From NCBI GenBank assembly GCA_022509185.1, contig JAFLTS010000003.1, positions 1 through 64,000 on the forward strand: a stretch of 64,000 bases of DNA, written 5' to 3'. Origin of the DNA: Muribaculaceae bacterium (GTDB lineage: Bacteria; Bacteroidota; Bacteroidia; Bacteroidales; Muribaculaceae). Of the stretch, positions 1 through 8,367 are shown piece after piece (the first letter of the stretch is position 1; each line of letters starts with the position of its first letter). Under the pieces are notes generated by a model, which was not told where the DNA came from, did not search any database, and saw only the letters and a list, made by a program, of their open reading frames with translations. The position numbers were made by a program, and so were the translations under genes.

Positions 1-61
1 CTTTTTTGTTTATAGATATTAGATTTAGTTTGGGGAATGTAGTTTTCAGTTTGTAGTTAGA

Positions 62-205
62 GTTTGGAGGCGTAACTATTGGCACTGGATTGTTCGGAAT
101 GTGACTGGATCCCCGGGCTCCACCTCTTCGGTTCCCCATATTCTGGCCCAACAGAGAAGTCAGACCTTCCAACGCCGACCAAAGTCTATTCTGGTAGGAA
201 TTGTT
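62..205 (+). pseudogene. 5S rRNA-like sequence, rearranged
   Basis: Blocks of this stretch match what I remember of Bacteroidales 5S rRNA in the right order: ACTATTG near 75-81, GGCTCCACCTCTTC at 116-129, AACAGAGAAGT at 150-160 and CGCCGA at 173-178. Between them the normal layout is disturbed. About 25 extra bases precede the first long block, and they include TGTTCGGAATG (91-101), the reverse complement of the usual 5S loop-C sequence CATTCCGAACA. The loop-C interval itself is longer than normal. The 3' part would run into the end of the btuD-like gene. I read it as a rearranged 5S pseudogene or 5S-derived RNA. The boundaries are approximate and the comparison is from memory. Confidence 0.4.
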
Positions 206-896
206 TTAAATGTGGATTTTCAGACATTTCAGTTGCCGGGAAATATTCTAATTTTTCATCAACAATAAGTGCTACAAAATCGGAAAACTTAGCTGCCACA
301 TCCAATTCATGAGTGGAGTAAAAAATTGTTTTTTTCTCCTCTAAAGAAAGTTTTTTTAAAAAAGATATTAATTCATACCGAGCTGGAAGATCTAAGAAAG
401 ATGTAGGTTCATCCAATAAGATTATAGGAGTATCTTGTGCTAAAGAACGTGCAATCATTACCTTCTGACATTCTCCATCGCTTAGTGAATTGAAATATCG
501 GTTGGCAAAATTTTTCATGCCCACCATTTCTATCGCTTTATTAATTATCAGTTTATCTTTTTCTCTCAAGATGCCATGCCATCCTGTATATGGTGATCTT
601 CCTAAAGCCACAACATCCTTACATCTTAAATTTGCAATACGAGGCCGTTGAGTATTTACATAAGATATAATAGACGCTAATTCAGGCTTAGGAATTTTTT
701 TTATATTTTTTCCATCCATTATTATTTCACCTTTATAATCTTGATTTAGACCTGCTATAGCTTTCAAGAGCGTAGACTTTCCGGTACCATTTCTACCTAA
801 TAAGGCAGAAAGTTTTCCTTCAGCAATTTCCGCATTCACATCCTTTAGAAGAGTACGGTTGGCATATCCTATGGAAAAATTTTTTAATTGAATCAT
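186..896 (-). CDS. btuD: Cobalamin/iron-complex ABC importer, ATPase (BtuD/FecE type)
   Basis: This is the cytoplasmic ATPase that drives a BtuCD-type importer. The 236-residue protein has a Walker A motif GRNGTGKST near residue 35, the ABC signature LSDGECQK near 138, a Walker B IILLDEPTSFLD near 158 and an H-loop in FYSTHELDV near 193. The length is normal for the FecE/BtuD family. It is the last gene of the operon, and its start overlaps the stop of the permease gene by four bases (ATGA), which implies translational coupling. Sequence alone cannot separate B12 from siderophore or heme importers. The cobalamin riboswitch upstream and the BtuB/BtuG-like genes make B12 by far the likeliest substrate. 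Confidence 0.9.
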   Translation of the reverse strand: MIQLKNFSIGYANRTLLKDVNAEIAEGKLSALLGRNGTGKSTLLKAIAGLNQDYKGEIIMDGKNIKKIPKPELASIISYVNTQRPRIANLRCKDVVALGRSPYTGWHGILREKDKLIINKAIEMVGMKNFANRYFNSLSDGECQKVMIARSLAQDTPIILLDEPTSFLDLPARYELISFLKKLSLEEKKTIFYSTHELDVAAKFSDFVALIVDEKLEYFPATEMSENPHLKQFLPE

Positions 897-1894
897 GCGA
901 AAGCCTTGTTTTTCAATACTATAAAAATTATAATAGGGATACCGAATAATGAAGTTATAGCATTAATAGGTATAACCCATACCTTAGAAATGATATCACA
1001 TAATAAAAGTATTGAAGCACCTGTGAAAATATTGGCAGGTATAAGAATCCTATGATTGATATTGTCAAAGATCATTCGAGTGACATGAGGCATGGCTAAT
1101 CCGATAAAACCAATTGGTCCGCAAAAAGCCGTAACCGTACCCGTCAGAAGGGTGGTGGATAAAAAAAGAATACCTCGGGACTTTCTAATATTCATTCCCA
1201 TAGTGACAGCATATTCTTCTCCCAGTAACAATTGATTCAAGGGTTTAACGCCAATAAAAGCCAAAATCAGGCCTCCCATAACTCCGAAAAGTAGAACAGG
1301 CACTTGGGAAACAGTTACATCTCCCAAGGATCCCATTGTCCAAATAACATAGGATTTTAAAGATTCATCATGACTCAGATATTGCAATATTTGTACTATA
1401 GCTGAGACACCCGATGAAAACATCATTCCTAAAATTAGAATCACCATTATATCCTTAATTCTCTGTGCAACTATTCCTATAAATACCAGTATAAATGCTG
1501 ATCCAATCCAGGCTGCTCCTGCTATTCCGGGAGAGAAAGCTGTAGTAGAAATACCAAACCAAGGAGCTCCTAACAAAAAAATTGCTACACCGAGGCTTGC
1601 TCCTGAACTAATTCCTAAAACATAAGGGCCTGCCAATGGATTTCTGAAGAGAGTCTGCATCTGAAGTCCACTAACAGATAAGGCAGCTCCGGCTAAAACT
1701 GCTACCAAGGCTTTAACAAGACGAATATTGAGGATTATATTTCTTGAGGTTTCATTAATTTCTCCCCCTATAAGAGCAGCATGAATATCACTTATTGGAA
1801 TGGAAACAGACCCTACACTTAAATCGAATAAAAAAAGTATAAGTGTAAGAAATATCAGAATGAAAAAAAGATATGAATTTTTAAAATCTTTCAT
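893..1894 (-). CDS. btuC: Cobalamin ABC importer permease (FecCD/BtuC family)
   Basis: Inner-membrane permease of a BtuC-type importer, forming the channel that receives B12 from the periplasmic binder. The 333-residue protein is strongly hydrophobic with about ten membrane segments. It carries the family-typical stretch GAALSVSGLQMQTLFRNPLA near residues 57-76 and GFIGLAMPHVTRM near 261-273, a region that contacts the ATPase in FecCD proteins. Length is normal. The start overlaps the upstream substrate-binding gene by four bases and the stop overlaps the ATPase gene by four bases, so the three are coupled. Substrate assignment rests on context (riboswitch and receptor). Confidence 0.9.
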   Translation of the reverse strand: MKDFKNSYLFFILIFLTLILFLFDLSVGSVSIPISDIHAALIGGEINETSRNIILNIRLVKALVAVLAGAALSVSGLQMQTLFRNPLAGPYVLGISSGASLGVAIFLLGAPWFGISTTAFSPGIAGAAWIGSAFILVFIGIVAQRIKDIMVILILGMMFSSGVSAIVQILQYLSHDESLKSYVIWTMGSLGDVTVSQVPVLLFGVMGGLILAFIGVKPLNQLLLGEEYAVTMGMNIRKSRGILFLSTTLLTGTVTAFCGPIGFIGLAMPHVTRMIFDNINHRILIPANIFTGASILLLCDIISKVWVIPINAITSLFGIPIIIFIVLKNKAFA

Positions 1895-3015
1895 TCCAAT
1901 CGATGATAGTAAACTAATTCTTCTTCAATTAAGTCAGGATGAAAGATCTTAATTAAATCTCTCAAAATAATATCAGGATTCATGACTCCGGATTCATAGC
2001 AATCATTTCCTCCTCCCGGAGAGGTGATTTTGTTATTATTATATACTTTCAAATTCTTGATGGATTCTACTCTATTAAATTTTGGGAATGATGATTTTAT
2101 TTCTTCTATAGTTTTAAAAGTACCCGGGTTAAGCCAGAATTCTGCATCAGAAACTAATTTATAGGCCGCTTCCATGTCAATGGGCAAAGACTTGTTGCCT
2201 GAATTTTTTGTATAAATGTATTGAGCTCCTGCATCATGAATCATTCGTGCCACATAACTTTGTGTAGAAGGCATGAACCATGAATCCAAAAAGGGGGCAT
2301 TCAGCATTACAGTGGGACGCTGTGGATTTATTTTAGCAACCGAATCCTTGAGGGTAGTATATTTTTTTGTAACATCTTGGAAAATATTAATTCCGGTTTC
2401 TCTTTTTCCTAAAATTTCGGCAATTGGAACTATCCATTCTACTTTTCCTAAAGGTGATTCTTCCACATAATCTCCAATATATATATAGGGAATTCCAAAT
2501 TCTTTAAGACGTGTTTCAATACTACTGGCTCCATTAACTGAAAAAAGCAATACAAGATCAGGATTTAAAGATAATAGGGTTTCGTAATCCATATTGCCTT
2601 CATAACCAATGTCCGGTATAGATGAATTATTCTGTATTAAAGTATTAGTTATATAAGGTTTCCCGGAAACTCCATTAACCTTCTGTATATCGCCTAAAGC
2701 ATCTATCATGGCTATATGAGTAGAAGACATACAAATGATTTTATTTACATCCCCTTTTATATAACTTTCTTCATATCCTTTAGGTACCTCTCCTTCTTTT
2801 ACTATAAGAAGCCGCGAGATCTCATCAGAAGCTCCTTGCCATGGATTATATACCGTAATTAATACATTATTACTATTTTCTTCACTGGAAATTAAGAAGC
2901 CGGAAGAAATTTCAGGCTTATAGACAATAGAAGTATAAGAGTCTAATAAATTCTCTTGTTTATGACATGCTGAAAGCCATAGCAAGAAAGATAAGAAAAG
3001 ACTGATATTTTTCAT
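1891..3015 (-). CDS. btuF: Periplasmic cobalamin-binding lipoprotein (BtuF-like)
   Basis: Substrate-binding partner of the BtuCD-like importer. The 374-residue protein starts with a short hydrophobic signal and a lipobox ending LWLSAC near residue 17, so it is probably a lipoprotein tethered to a membrane. The body looks like a class III periplasmic binding protein: a first lobe with VNKIICMSSTHIAMIDALG, a segment NPDLVLLFS near 152, a second lobe, and GGGNDCYESGVMNPDIILRD near the C-terminus. It lies between the TonB receptor and the permease with four-base overlaps at both ends. The family fold is clear; B12 specificity is inferred from the riboswitch and neighbours. Confidence 0.85.
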   Translation of the reverse strand: MKNISLFLSFLLWLSACHKQENLLDSYTSIVYKPEISSGFLISSEENSNNVLITVYNPWQGASDEISRLLIVKEGEVPKGYEESYIKGDVNKIICMSSTHIAMIDALGDIQKVNGVSGKPYITNTLIQNNSSIPDIGYEGNMDYETLLSLNPDLVLLFSVNGASSIETRLKEFGIPYIYIGDYVEESPLGKVEWIVPIAEILGKRETGINIFQDVTKKYTTLKDSVAKINPQRPTVMLNAPFLDSWFMPSTQSYVARMIHDAGAQYIYTKNSGNKSLPIDMEAAYKLVSDAEFWLNPGTFKTIEEIKSSFPKFNRVESIKNLKVYNNNKITSPGGGNDCYESGVMNPDIILRDLIKIFHPDLIEEELVYYHRLE

Positions 3016-5099
3016 TCTTCTGTTTTTTTCTTCTGTGGGTTAATGAATTTAGGAGTTATTCCGATAAAAAATTCAAAGTTTATACCGGGCATAGGTCGAG
3101 ACAGAACGGACAAATAATCTTCATTAAAAAGGTTATTGACAGCTAATTTTAATTGCAGGTCAACAGGCTTGAATGAAAAGTTTTTTTCAAGAGAAATATT
3201 ATTCATGAAGTATTCAGGGAGGTGTCCGGTTAGGGTATAATCATTGCTTGACATCGTAAATCTTTCAGAGTAATAGTTCCATTTATAAAGAAAAGCCCAT
3301 GATTTCCAGGTTAATCGTCCGGTTGCAGAAGCCGAATAACGGGGAACATAAGGCAATTGTTTACCAATAGATTGATCAGCCGGTGAAATTTTCTCACCTT
3401 CATTTATAGAGGGTGTCCATGAAAAAGAGCCGTTAAAATTCAACCTCCAGTTTCCTCCTAAATCCAATCCTGCTTCTGCAGTTGTTTCAATTCCGTAAGC
3501 ATGAACTGTTTTTACATTCTTTGGTGAAAAGAAACCCTTAGTTGTGGGGAGCCATAAAATCCAGTCTTTTATTTTTGAATCAAACCAATTTGAAGAGATA
3601 TTTAGTGTTATTCTTTTTGATATTACATAATCAAAAGAAAAACCGATATCATAAGTAAATCCACTTTCGCTTTTTAAATCAGGGTTTCCTCCTGGAAGGA
3701 AATATAAATCGTTTAGACTTGGAAAACGATAGTTTCTACTAACTGACCCTTTTAGAATGAGAGAAGAAGGGTGTTGGGACCACGAATTCTGAAAAATTCT
3801 CCAGTCTGCAAAAAATGCCGGAATCAGCGGGGCTACCTTATCTCCGAAATACTCCTCCCTTAAAACTAATCCTAATCCAAGTGAATTTATCGGCTGCCAT
3901 TTGGCAGAAACATACCCTGAGAGCTCCAGACGCGCCTTATCGTATCCTATAGTTGCTTTATTTCCTTGCTGTAAAATTATATTCTTATCTTCAGATCTTA
4001 CAAAATGTTGATTAAGTGATATACCGGCAGAAAAAAGCCAGTTATTACCCAAATAATAATTGGCATCGGTAGAAGCAAAAAGAGAATTGACATGGGAACG
4101 CGACCGGGTCATATGTGACCAAAATCCTTCTGTTATTTCCTTTTTGTAATCATAAGCAAGCCATGTGAAAATATATCCTGCCTTTAATTGCAGATCCCAA
4201 TCACTTTTGTAATGATTCCAGGATAAAACTGTACGTAGAGTGTTTTCACGTTGCTTATTTTCAAATTGTCTTTCATTTCCATAATCAGTTGTCAGCATCG
4301 GAAGTTCACGATTAGAATCGACATACCAGATACTCCAACCTAAACGATTTCCTTTAAGAGTGTTGTAATAAATTTCCTGAAGGAGTTGCAGATCTTTATA
4401 AGCACCAGACCTATTTTTTTCTTTGGGATAGTATTGGCCTATGATATTGTGGTCCTCATCATAAATATTGATTTTCTTGTCATGATTGACATAAGTATAG
4501 TCATTAGGTGAAGAGGAATAGACAATTCTTGTGGAAGAAAGCCAGTGGGAATTCTTATATGTGAATCTTAGAAATTCATCAAACGTGGAAAAAGATCCGA
4601 TTCCTTGCACATACTGCAGATTAAAACCGGGAGGAGCGTCAGGTATTGTAGCAAGTTTAACCAATCCTCCAATACCACCTCCGGATTCATTTACAGATGA
4701 TGTGCCATGAAGCAGTGTCGCTTGATCAACGAAATATGCCGGAATAGAGGAGAAGTCCGTCATTCCTAACATGGGGCTGTTTATTCGTATACCATTCCAA
4801 GAAACCTGAGTGTGAGAAGGAGAGGTTCCTCGAAAAGCAACAGTAGACAGAGTAGCGCGTCCATAACTTTTCACATATACAGAAGAATTATATGTTAAAA
4901 CATCAGCCATTGAAAGGGCGATATTTTCTTTTAAGACCAAAGAGTCAAAAACTGTCTTCTCCAGACCTATCTCTTTCATGGGACGTCTGGCCATTACTGT
5001 TAATTCGTCAAGGTGTGTTACATCTTCTTGCACCTTAGCAACAAGAGATTCTATAGATAATGAAATTATTAATAAAGATATAAATCTTATTATTTTCAT
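3012..5099 (-). CDS. btuB: TonB-dependent outer-membrane cobalamin receptor (BtuB-like)
   Basis: Outer-membrane beta-barrel that takes up B12 using TonB energy. The protein has a signal peptide, then a TonB-box-like segment LDELTVMARRP, a plug domain with AFRGTSPSHTQVSWNGIRI and GGGIGGLVKLAT, and a C-terminal barrel with many aromatic strands ending in a TonB receptor C-terminal block (LAVNNLFNEDYLSVLSRPMP). It is small for a Bacteroidetes receptor (about 695 residues) and lacks the N-terminal carboxypeptidase-like domain of SusC proteins, as expected of BtuB. I chose the ATG at 5099, not the upstream ATG at 5111, because it overlaps the stop of the preceding gene as ATGA, like its neighbours. 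Confidence 0.88.
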   Translation of the reverse strand: MKIIRFISLLIISLSIESLVAKVQEDVTHLDELTVMARRPMKEIGLEKTVFDSLVLKENIALSMADVLTYNSSVYVKSYGRATLSTVAFRGTSPSHTQVSWNGIRINSPMLGMTDFSSIPAYFVDQATLLHGTSSVNESGGGIGGLVKLATIPDAPPGFNLQYVQGIGSFSTFDEFLRFTYKNSHWLSSTRIVYSSSPNDYTYVNHDKKINIYDEDHNIIGQYYPKEKNRSGAYKDLQLLQEIYYNTLKGNRLGWSIWYVDSNRELPMLTTDYGNERQFENKQRENTLRTVLSWNHYKSDWDLQLKAGYIFTWLAYDYKKEITEGFWSHMTRSRSHVNSLFASTDANYYLGNNWLFSAGISLNQHFVRSEDKNIILQQGNKATIGYDKARLELSGYVSAKWQPINSLGLGLVLREEYFGDKVAPLIPAFFADWRIFQNSWSQHPSSLILKGSVSRNYRFPSLNDLYFLPGGNPDLKSESGFTYDIGFSFDYVISKRITLNISSNWFDSKIKDWILWLPTTKGFFSPKNVKTVHAYGIETTAEAGLDLGGNWRLNFNGSFSWTPSINEGEKISPADQSIGKQLPYVPRYSASATGRLTWKSWAFLYKWNYYSERFTMSSNDYTLTGHLPEYFMNNISLEKNFSFKPVDLQLKLAVNNLFNEDYLSVLSRPMPGINFEFFIGITPKFINPQKKKTEE

Positions 5100-6163
5100 T
5101 TTTTCCAACAAAATGCACCAGGTGTTACTCCTACATAGAACCTATGAATCAAATCTCCTTGTTGGTTGTATCTATAAATCACACCTTGTTGACTATGGTC
5201 TATCGCATCGGCTACATATATCTGATTATTATCTGGGTCTATGGTAAGACCATAATACTTAGTATTTAATGATGATATTAAAGGTTTGACAGGTAATTGA
5301 GTTGATTCAACGTTCATTTCCCAGATATCATCGTTAATCCAGTACACGGTTTCTCCGTTTCCATTAATACAAATTTCTGAAGGGGAATCTCCCAATTTGA
5401 GGGGAAAAGTTTCTAAAATTGAAAAATTTTCTGTTTCTATGCAGTAAATGGAAGGGTTTTCATATCCATAAACTGAGCCTTGGTATCCTCCGTCGGTGAT
5501 AGTCCATAATCTGTTGTATTTATCTTTGACTAAAGAATTTGGTTGTATTCCTACAATTAGATCCTCTATCACTTCATCTGTTTCTGTATCTATTTTAAGA
5601 ATGCGATTCTGATAGCTCCAACAATTACAATATACATACTTACCAATCCGGACCATTTGTTCAGTTGACCCTGAGGAGGATTCCATTCCTGGCACCTCTA
5701 TATAACCCGATATAGAATACGTCTGAGGGTCTACTATTACTATTCTGTTGTCCCAGATTTGTGATACATAGGCTTTCCTTTCCGATATAAAATGTATATA
5801 ACGAGGAGATGGGAGGTTTTCTATTCTTCCCACTTCTTTAAATGTGTTGGGATCAATAGCAAAAACCACATGAGAATTATTCACAACAATCCAGGCTTTA
5901 TCTTTAAAAATTGTCATAGACTGTGCCACATCTCCAAGCTTCATTCCATTAGCTTTGAAGAAGATTTCATTTTCCACTTCATTTAAATTGGGATTATAAA
6001 AAGATAAAGTGGCATTTCCATATTGAAAATTTCCTTCACATATAATGAAGAGACCGTCAGAGGTATCGTTAAAATCAGAAAGATTGCCCTCATAGTCCCA
6101 CTTCATGCATGAAGAGTTGAAACAGATCAATGAAAAAAATAAAATTGGGAAAAGCCCTTTCAT
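5096..6163 (-). CDS. btuG: Surface lipoprotein beta-propeller, BtuG-like cobalamin binder
   Basis: The 355-residue protein has a lipoprotein signal (lipobox ending FNSSC near residue 19) and a seven-bladed-propeller look of YncE/DUF5074 type. Repeated blades are of the form FAIDPNTFKEVGRIENL, VIVDPQTYSISGYIEVPG, ILKIDTETDEVIEDLIVG and QIYVADAID. In Bacteroides thetaiotaomicron, BtuG proteins have this fold, sit on the cell surface on top of BtuB and bind B12 extremely tightly. The gene lies directly before the receptor with a four-base ATGA overlap, as in known btuG-btuB pairs. I infer the same role. The propeller family is clear; the affinity is not visible from sequence. Confidence 0.82.
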   Translation of the reverse strand: MKGLFPILFFSLICFNSSCMKWDYEGNLSDFNDTSDGLFIICEGNFQYGNATLSFYNPNLNEVENEIFFKANGMKLGDVAQSMTIFKDKAWIVVNNSHVVFAIDPNTFKEVGRIENLPSPRYIHFISERKAYVSQIWDNRIVIVDPQTYSISGYIEVPGMESSSGSTEQMVRIGKYVYCNCWSYQNRILKIDTETDEVIEDLIVGIQPNSLVKDKYNRLWTITDGGYQGSVYGYENPSIYCIETENFSILETFPLKLGDSPSEICINGNGETVYWINDDIWEMNVESTQLPVKPLISSLNTKYYGLTIDPDNNQIYVADAIDHSQQGVIYRYNQQGDLIHRFYVGVTPGAFCWKK

Positions 6164-6179
6164 CTCTATAGGGTATAAC

Positions 6180-7073
6180 TCAATTTAGAATAAAAAAACC
6201 TGTGATTTCGGTAGAATTTTCACCAAGCCATCCTGCAGAACCATTGATAGCAGTCTGTACCTTAATGAAATCAATATGGGGGATATCTATGTGAAGATTA
6301 TCAGCTGTTACTGCATCAGAAATTTTAAATCTGTTAAAATGATATGATTCCAAAAAATCCAATCCCATATTATCCGCATAACCCCAATCAAAGGGCAAAT
6401 TTGTCCATTCTCCGGTTTCAGGATTCTGAATTGCCTGTTGAGGTAAACGGCTGCCATATAGGGTGTATGAATCTTCTTTTATCCAATTAGGATAGTAAAA
6501 ATCCTGAGAATGATAATTTCCAACCCAATATATTAGTCCTGTTTCACCATTACTATCAATCCAGGGAGTGTCTGATTTGGCTTCAGGACGGCTATATTTC
6601 ACCCAATAGTTTCTTTCATAACCTTCTTCACCGAAATGAGAACCTCTTAGTTCATACCAGGTATCATCAGCTTTCCCGTTATGATTTTCATCCTGCATTA
6701 CCCAAACAATTCCCGGCTCATTTGAAGTTGTAAATGAATTGGATCCTATAGCAAAGTCATAATCACCTGTGTTTTCTACGCTTTGATCAAATTTAACTAT
6801 AATATAACCTCCCCATGCTCCAAGTGAAACATATAAATTTTTATAGAACCTTTGAGTTGCATATTCGCACGCTTCCTCTTGAGTATTGATATTGTCAAAA
6901 CCAGTGACTATATCATTAATATATTGGCCCGGTGCCGGAATATATTCCATTACCTCATATCCTAAAACCGGAGGGTCAGGTTCCCAATCTCCATCTATAA
7001 TTTCCTCATCCTTGTTGCAACCAACAAGGATGAGGGTTATAATGGCTGCTAAATTAAATCTAAAAAAATTCAT
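6180..7073 (-). CDS. Surface lipoprotein of the B12 locus, function unknown
   Basis: A 297-residue lipoprotein with signal peptide and lipobox ILVGC at residue ~19, followed by an acidic NKDEEIID stretch that resembles the Bacteroidetes surface-export signal. A calcium-loop-like segment DENHNGKADDTWYEL lies near residue 128, and the protein is rich in aromatic and glycine residues. I recognise it as a putative cell-surface protein found in Bacteroidetes B12 loci but know no assigned biochemical role. It sits 16 bases before the BtuG-like gene and 9 bases after the DUF4465 gene, so it is in the riboswitch operon. It may help capture corrinoids, or be an accessory of the BtuB-BtuG complex; both are inference. 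Confidence 0.7.
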   Translation of the reverse strand: MNFFRFNLAAIITLILVGCNKDEEIIDGDWEPDPPVLGYEVMEYIPAPGQYINDIVTGFDNINTQEEACEYATQRFYKNLYVSLGAWGGYIIVKFDQSVENTGDYDFAIGSNSFTTSNEPGIVWVMQDENHNGKADDTWYELRGSHFGEEGYERNYWVKYSRPEAKSDTPWIDSNGETGLIYWVGNYHSQDFYYPNWIKEDSYTLYGSRLPQQAIQNPETGEWTNLPFDWGYADNMGLDFLESYHFNRFKISDAVTADNLHIDIPHIDFIKVQTAINGSAGWLGENSTEITGFFILN

Positions 7074-7082
7074 ATTATGGAC

Positions 7083-8006
7083 TTATTTTTCAACTTCGAT
7101 TACAAAATTATCTAAGGCACAATAAGCAGGTGTATTCAGTCCCCATTCACTTGTATCACTACCTACAAAATTTACTACAAGGATGGAACATTCGGGAAGT
7201 ACTGAGAGGTCTACTTTTATCCATTCCTCTATTATGCCAATATAACCATCTGCCTGTCCTTTTTTAAAGTTAGCAAGATAAACTTCGGTATATCCTATAG
7301 GGGCTTCATCCGGATCATCATCATCAAAGGCTATGAACTGCACTTTAAACCAACCTTCGTTTTCTTCGTTTAAAGCACTGCAATAGTCATTCCCATTCAA
7401 CATTGTTAGGTATGTATAAGTAGTATTGTTGATCATTACACTTTTAAAATTAGCGTCTTTATCCTCACCGGTTACTGATGATTCTTCTCCAACATTTGCC
7501 ACGCCATAACCATGAGAATCAGTAATATACAGATGTGCACAACCTGCATAATCTGAATATTTACCACTTGAAGGATTAGTTATAAGGCTTGATCCGTTTG
7601 CAATGATAAAATTACTTCCACTTGGAGATTCCGTATCGTAAACGCTTAACTGATTGGTATAAGTATCGCCGGTCATATCATGATATTTGGAAAGCGCAAA
7701 ACCTCCATTATAAAGTGTATAGCACCAGGCAAGCTGGAATTCGGCATCGTAATTATATCCGTAATTAATAGGAAATTGAGCATAAGTGTCACCACTCAAT
7801 TGTACAATGTAACCTTTAGATATTGTTCCGTTATAGAGATTTTCACCATAAGGAGAGGATCCGAATAGATTATCAGGAGCATCTTTGAAACCAATTGTTT
7901 TCTCAACAGAATTTTCCGGCTGGTCGTCGGTATCGGAACAACTTGTCATAGCCAACAGAACGATGGCTGAAAGAACCAAAAAGGAGAGTTTAAAATACTT
8001 TTTCAT
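7083..8006 (-). CDS. DUF4465 lipoprotein, possible BtuH-type cobalamin-binding protein
   Basis: First gene of the B12 operon. The 307-residue protein has a lipoprotein signal (lipobox ending AMTSC at residue ~23) followed by SDTDDQ, an acidic patch of the type that directs Bacteroidetes lipoproteins to the cell surface. The body shows DUF4465 features: YNGGFALSKYHDMTGDTY, YTYLTMLNGNDYCSAL, GWFKVQFIAFDD, YLANFKKGQADG and a C-terminal PAYCALDNFVIE. DUF4465-type lipoproteins occur in Bacteroidetes B12 loci, and I believe BtuH B12-binding proteins are of this type, but I cannot verify that here. A cobalamin riboswitch lies 130 bases upstream on the same strand. Confidence 0.75.
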   Translation of the reverse strand: MKKYFKLSFLVLSAIVLLAMTSCSDTDDQPENSVEKTIGFKDAPDNLFGSSPYGENLYNGTISKGYIVQLSGDTYAQFPINYGYNYDAEFQLAWCYTLYNGGFALSKYHDMTGDTYTNQLSVYDTESPSGSNFIIANGSSLITNPSSGKYSDYAGCAHLYITDSHGYGVANVGEESSVTGEDKDANFKSVMINNTTYTYLTMLNGNDYCSALNEENEGWFKVQFIAFDDDDPDEAPIGYTEVYLANFKKGQADGYIGIIEEWIKVDLSVLPECSILVVNFVGSDTSEWGLNTPAYCALDNFVIEVEK

Positions 8007-8024
8007 AATAGTGAGTTTTAAATT

Positions 8025-8058
8025 GTCTAATCATCCTAATTGGCAGGATTTGGGAGAC
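8025..8058 (-). promoter_or_regulatory. Hairpin ahead of the B12 operon start (expression platform?)
   Basis: Between the riboswitch aptamer and the first start codon the minus strand can form an interrupted hairpin: outer arms GTCT/AGAC and inner arms ATCCT/AGGAT. No U-run follows, so this is not an intrinsic terminator. It lies about 20 bases before the ATG, which suits control of translation initiation. The pairing is by eye and competing folds with the aptamer were not computed. Confidence 0.35.
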
Positions 8059-8133
8059 ATTCAACTCACCGGCATAAGAAACCTTGAAAAAGTTGAGTGA
8101 TCATTGCCCGTAATCCCGCGGGTTTAATCAAAG

Positions 8134-8283
8134 ATAGGCAGGTCTTCTGACTTGTTCCCTTCAATCTGCCTTCTCAGCTTAATACTAATGGCGTCATAGA
8201 TTGAAGTGTAAGGAACTTACAGCAGCGAGCACTGTTCCGGATTCTCACCGGATTCCCTTTTCATCGCTTTTAAGCGAAACCTA
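8134..8283 (-). ncRNA. Cobalamin riboswitch
   Basis: The minus strand carries the B12-box core AGTCAGAAGACCTGCCT (8138-8154) at its 3' side. Upstream lie the conserved GGGAATCCGGTGAGAATCCGG block (around 8230-8252) and a TGCTGTAAG-like segment near 8215-8222. Together these make a class-I-like cobalamin aptamer of about 150 bases. It precedes a B12 transport operon that starts at 8006. Binding of adenosyl- or other cobalamin would repress that operon, probably at translation, since no terminator stem with a U-run is visible before the start codon. Confidence 0.93.
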
Positions 8284-8291
8284 TTCTGTCG

Positions 8292-8321
8292 CAAATTTAA
8301 GAAAAAACCGGAAAGCTCAAA
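8292..8321 (-). promoter_or_regulatory. Promoter of the B12 uptake operon
   Basis: On the minus strand a -7 element TAAATTTG (8292-8299) fits the Bacteroidetes consensus TAnnTTTG. A TTTG at 8318-8321 lies 18 bases upstream as the -33 element. Transcription would start near 8287, just before the aptamer. The -33 element lies inside the loop of the terminator that ends the preceding operon. Confidence 0.7.
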
Positions 8322-8334
8322 AACTTTCCGGTTT
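8306..8334 (-). terminator. Intrinsic terminator of the etf/acyl-CoA dehydrogenase operon
   Basis: Downstream of the acyl-CoA dehydrogenase stop on the minus strand, the arms AACCGGAAAG and CTTTCCGGTT form a 10-bp stem with a short A/T-rich loop. The stem is followed by a T-rich run (TTTTTTC on the minus strand), the form of a Rho-independent terminator. Confidence 0.85.
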
Positions 8335-8367
8335 AATTTGAAATATTAAAAAGATTATTTTTCTCTA

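Noticed and set aside
79..312. A 77-codon plus-strand ORF over the start of the window
   Set aside because: It covers the 5S-like sequence and then runs antisense to the btuD-like gene, and its product resembles no protein family I know.
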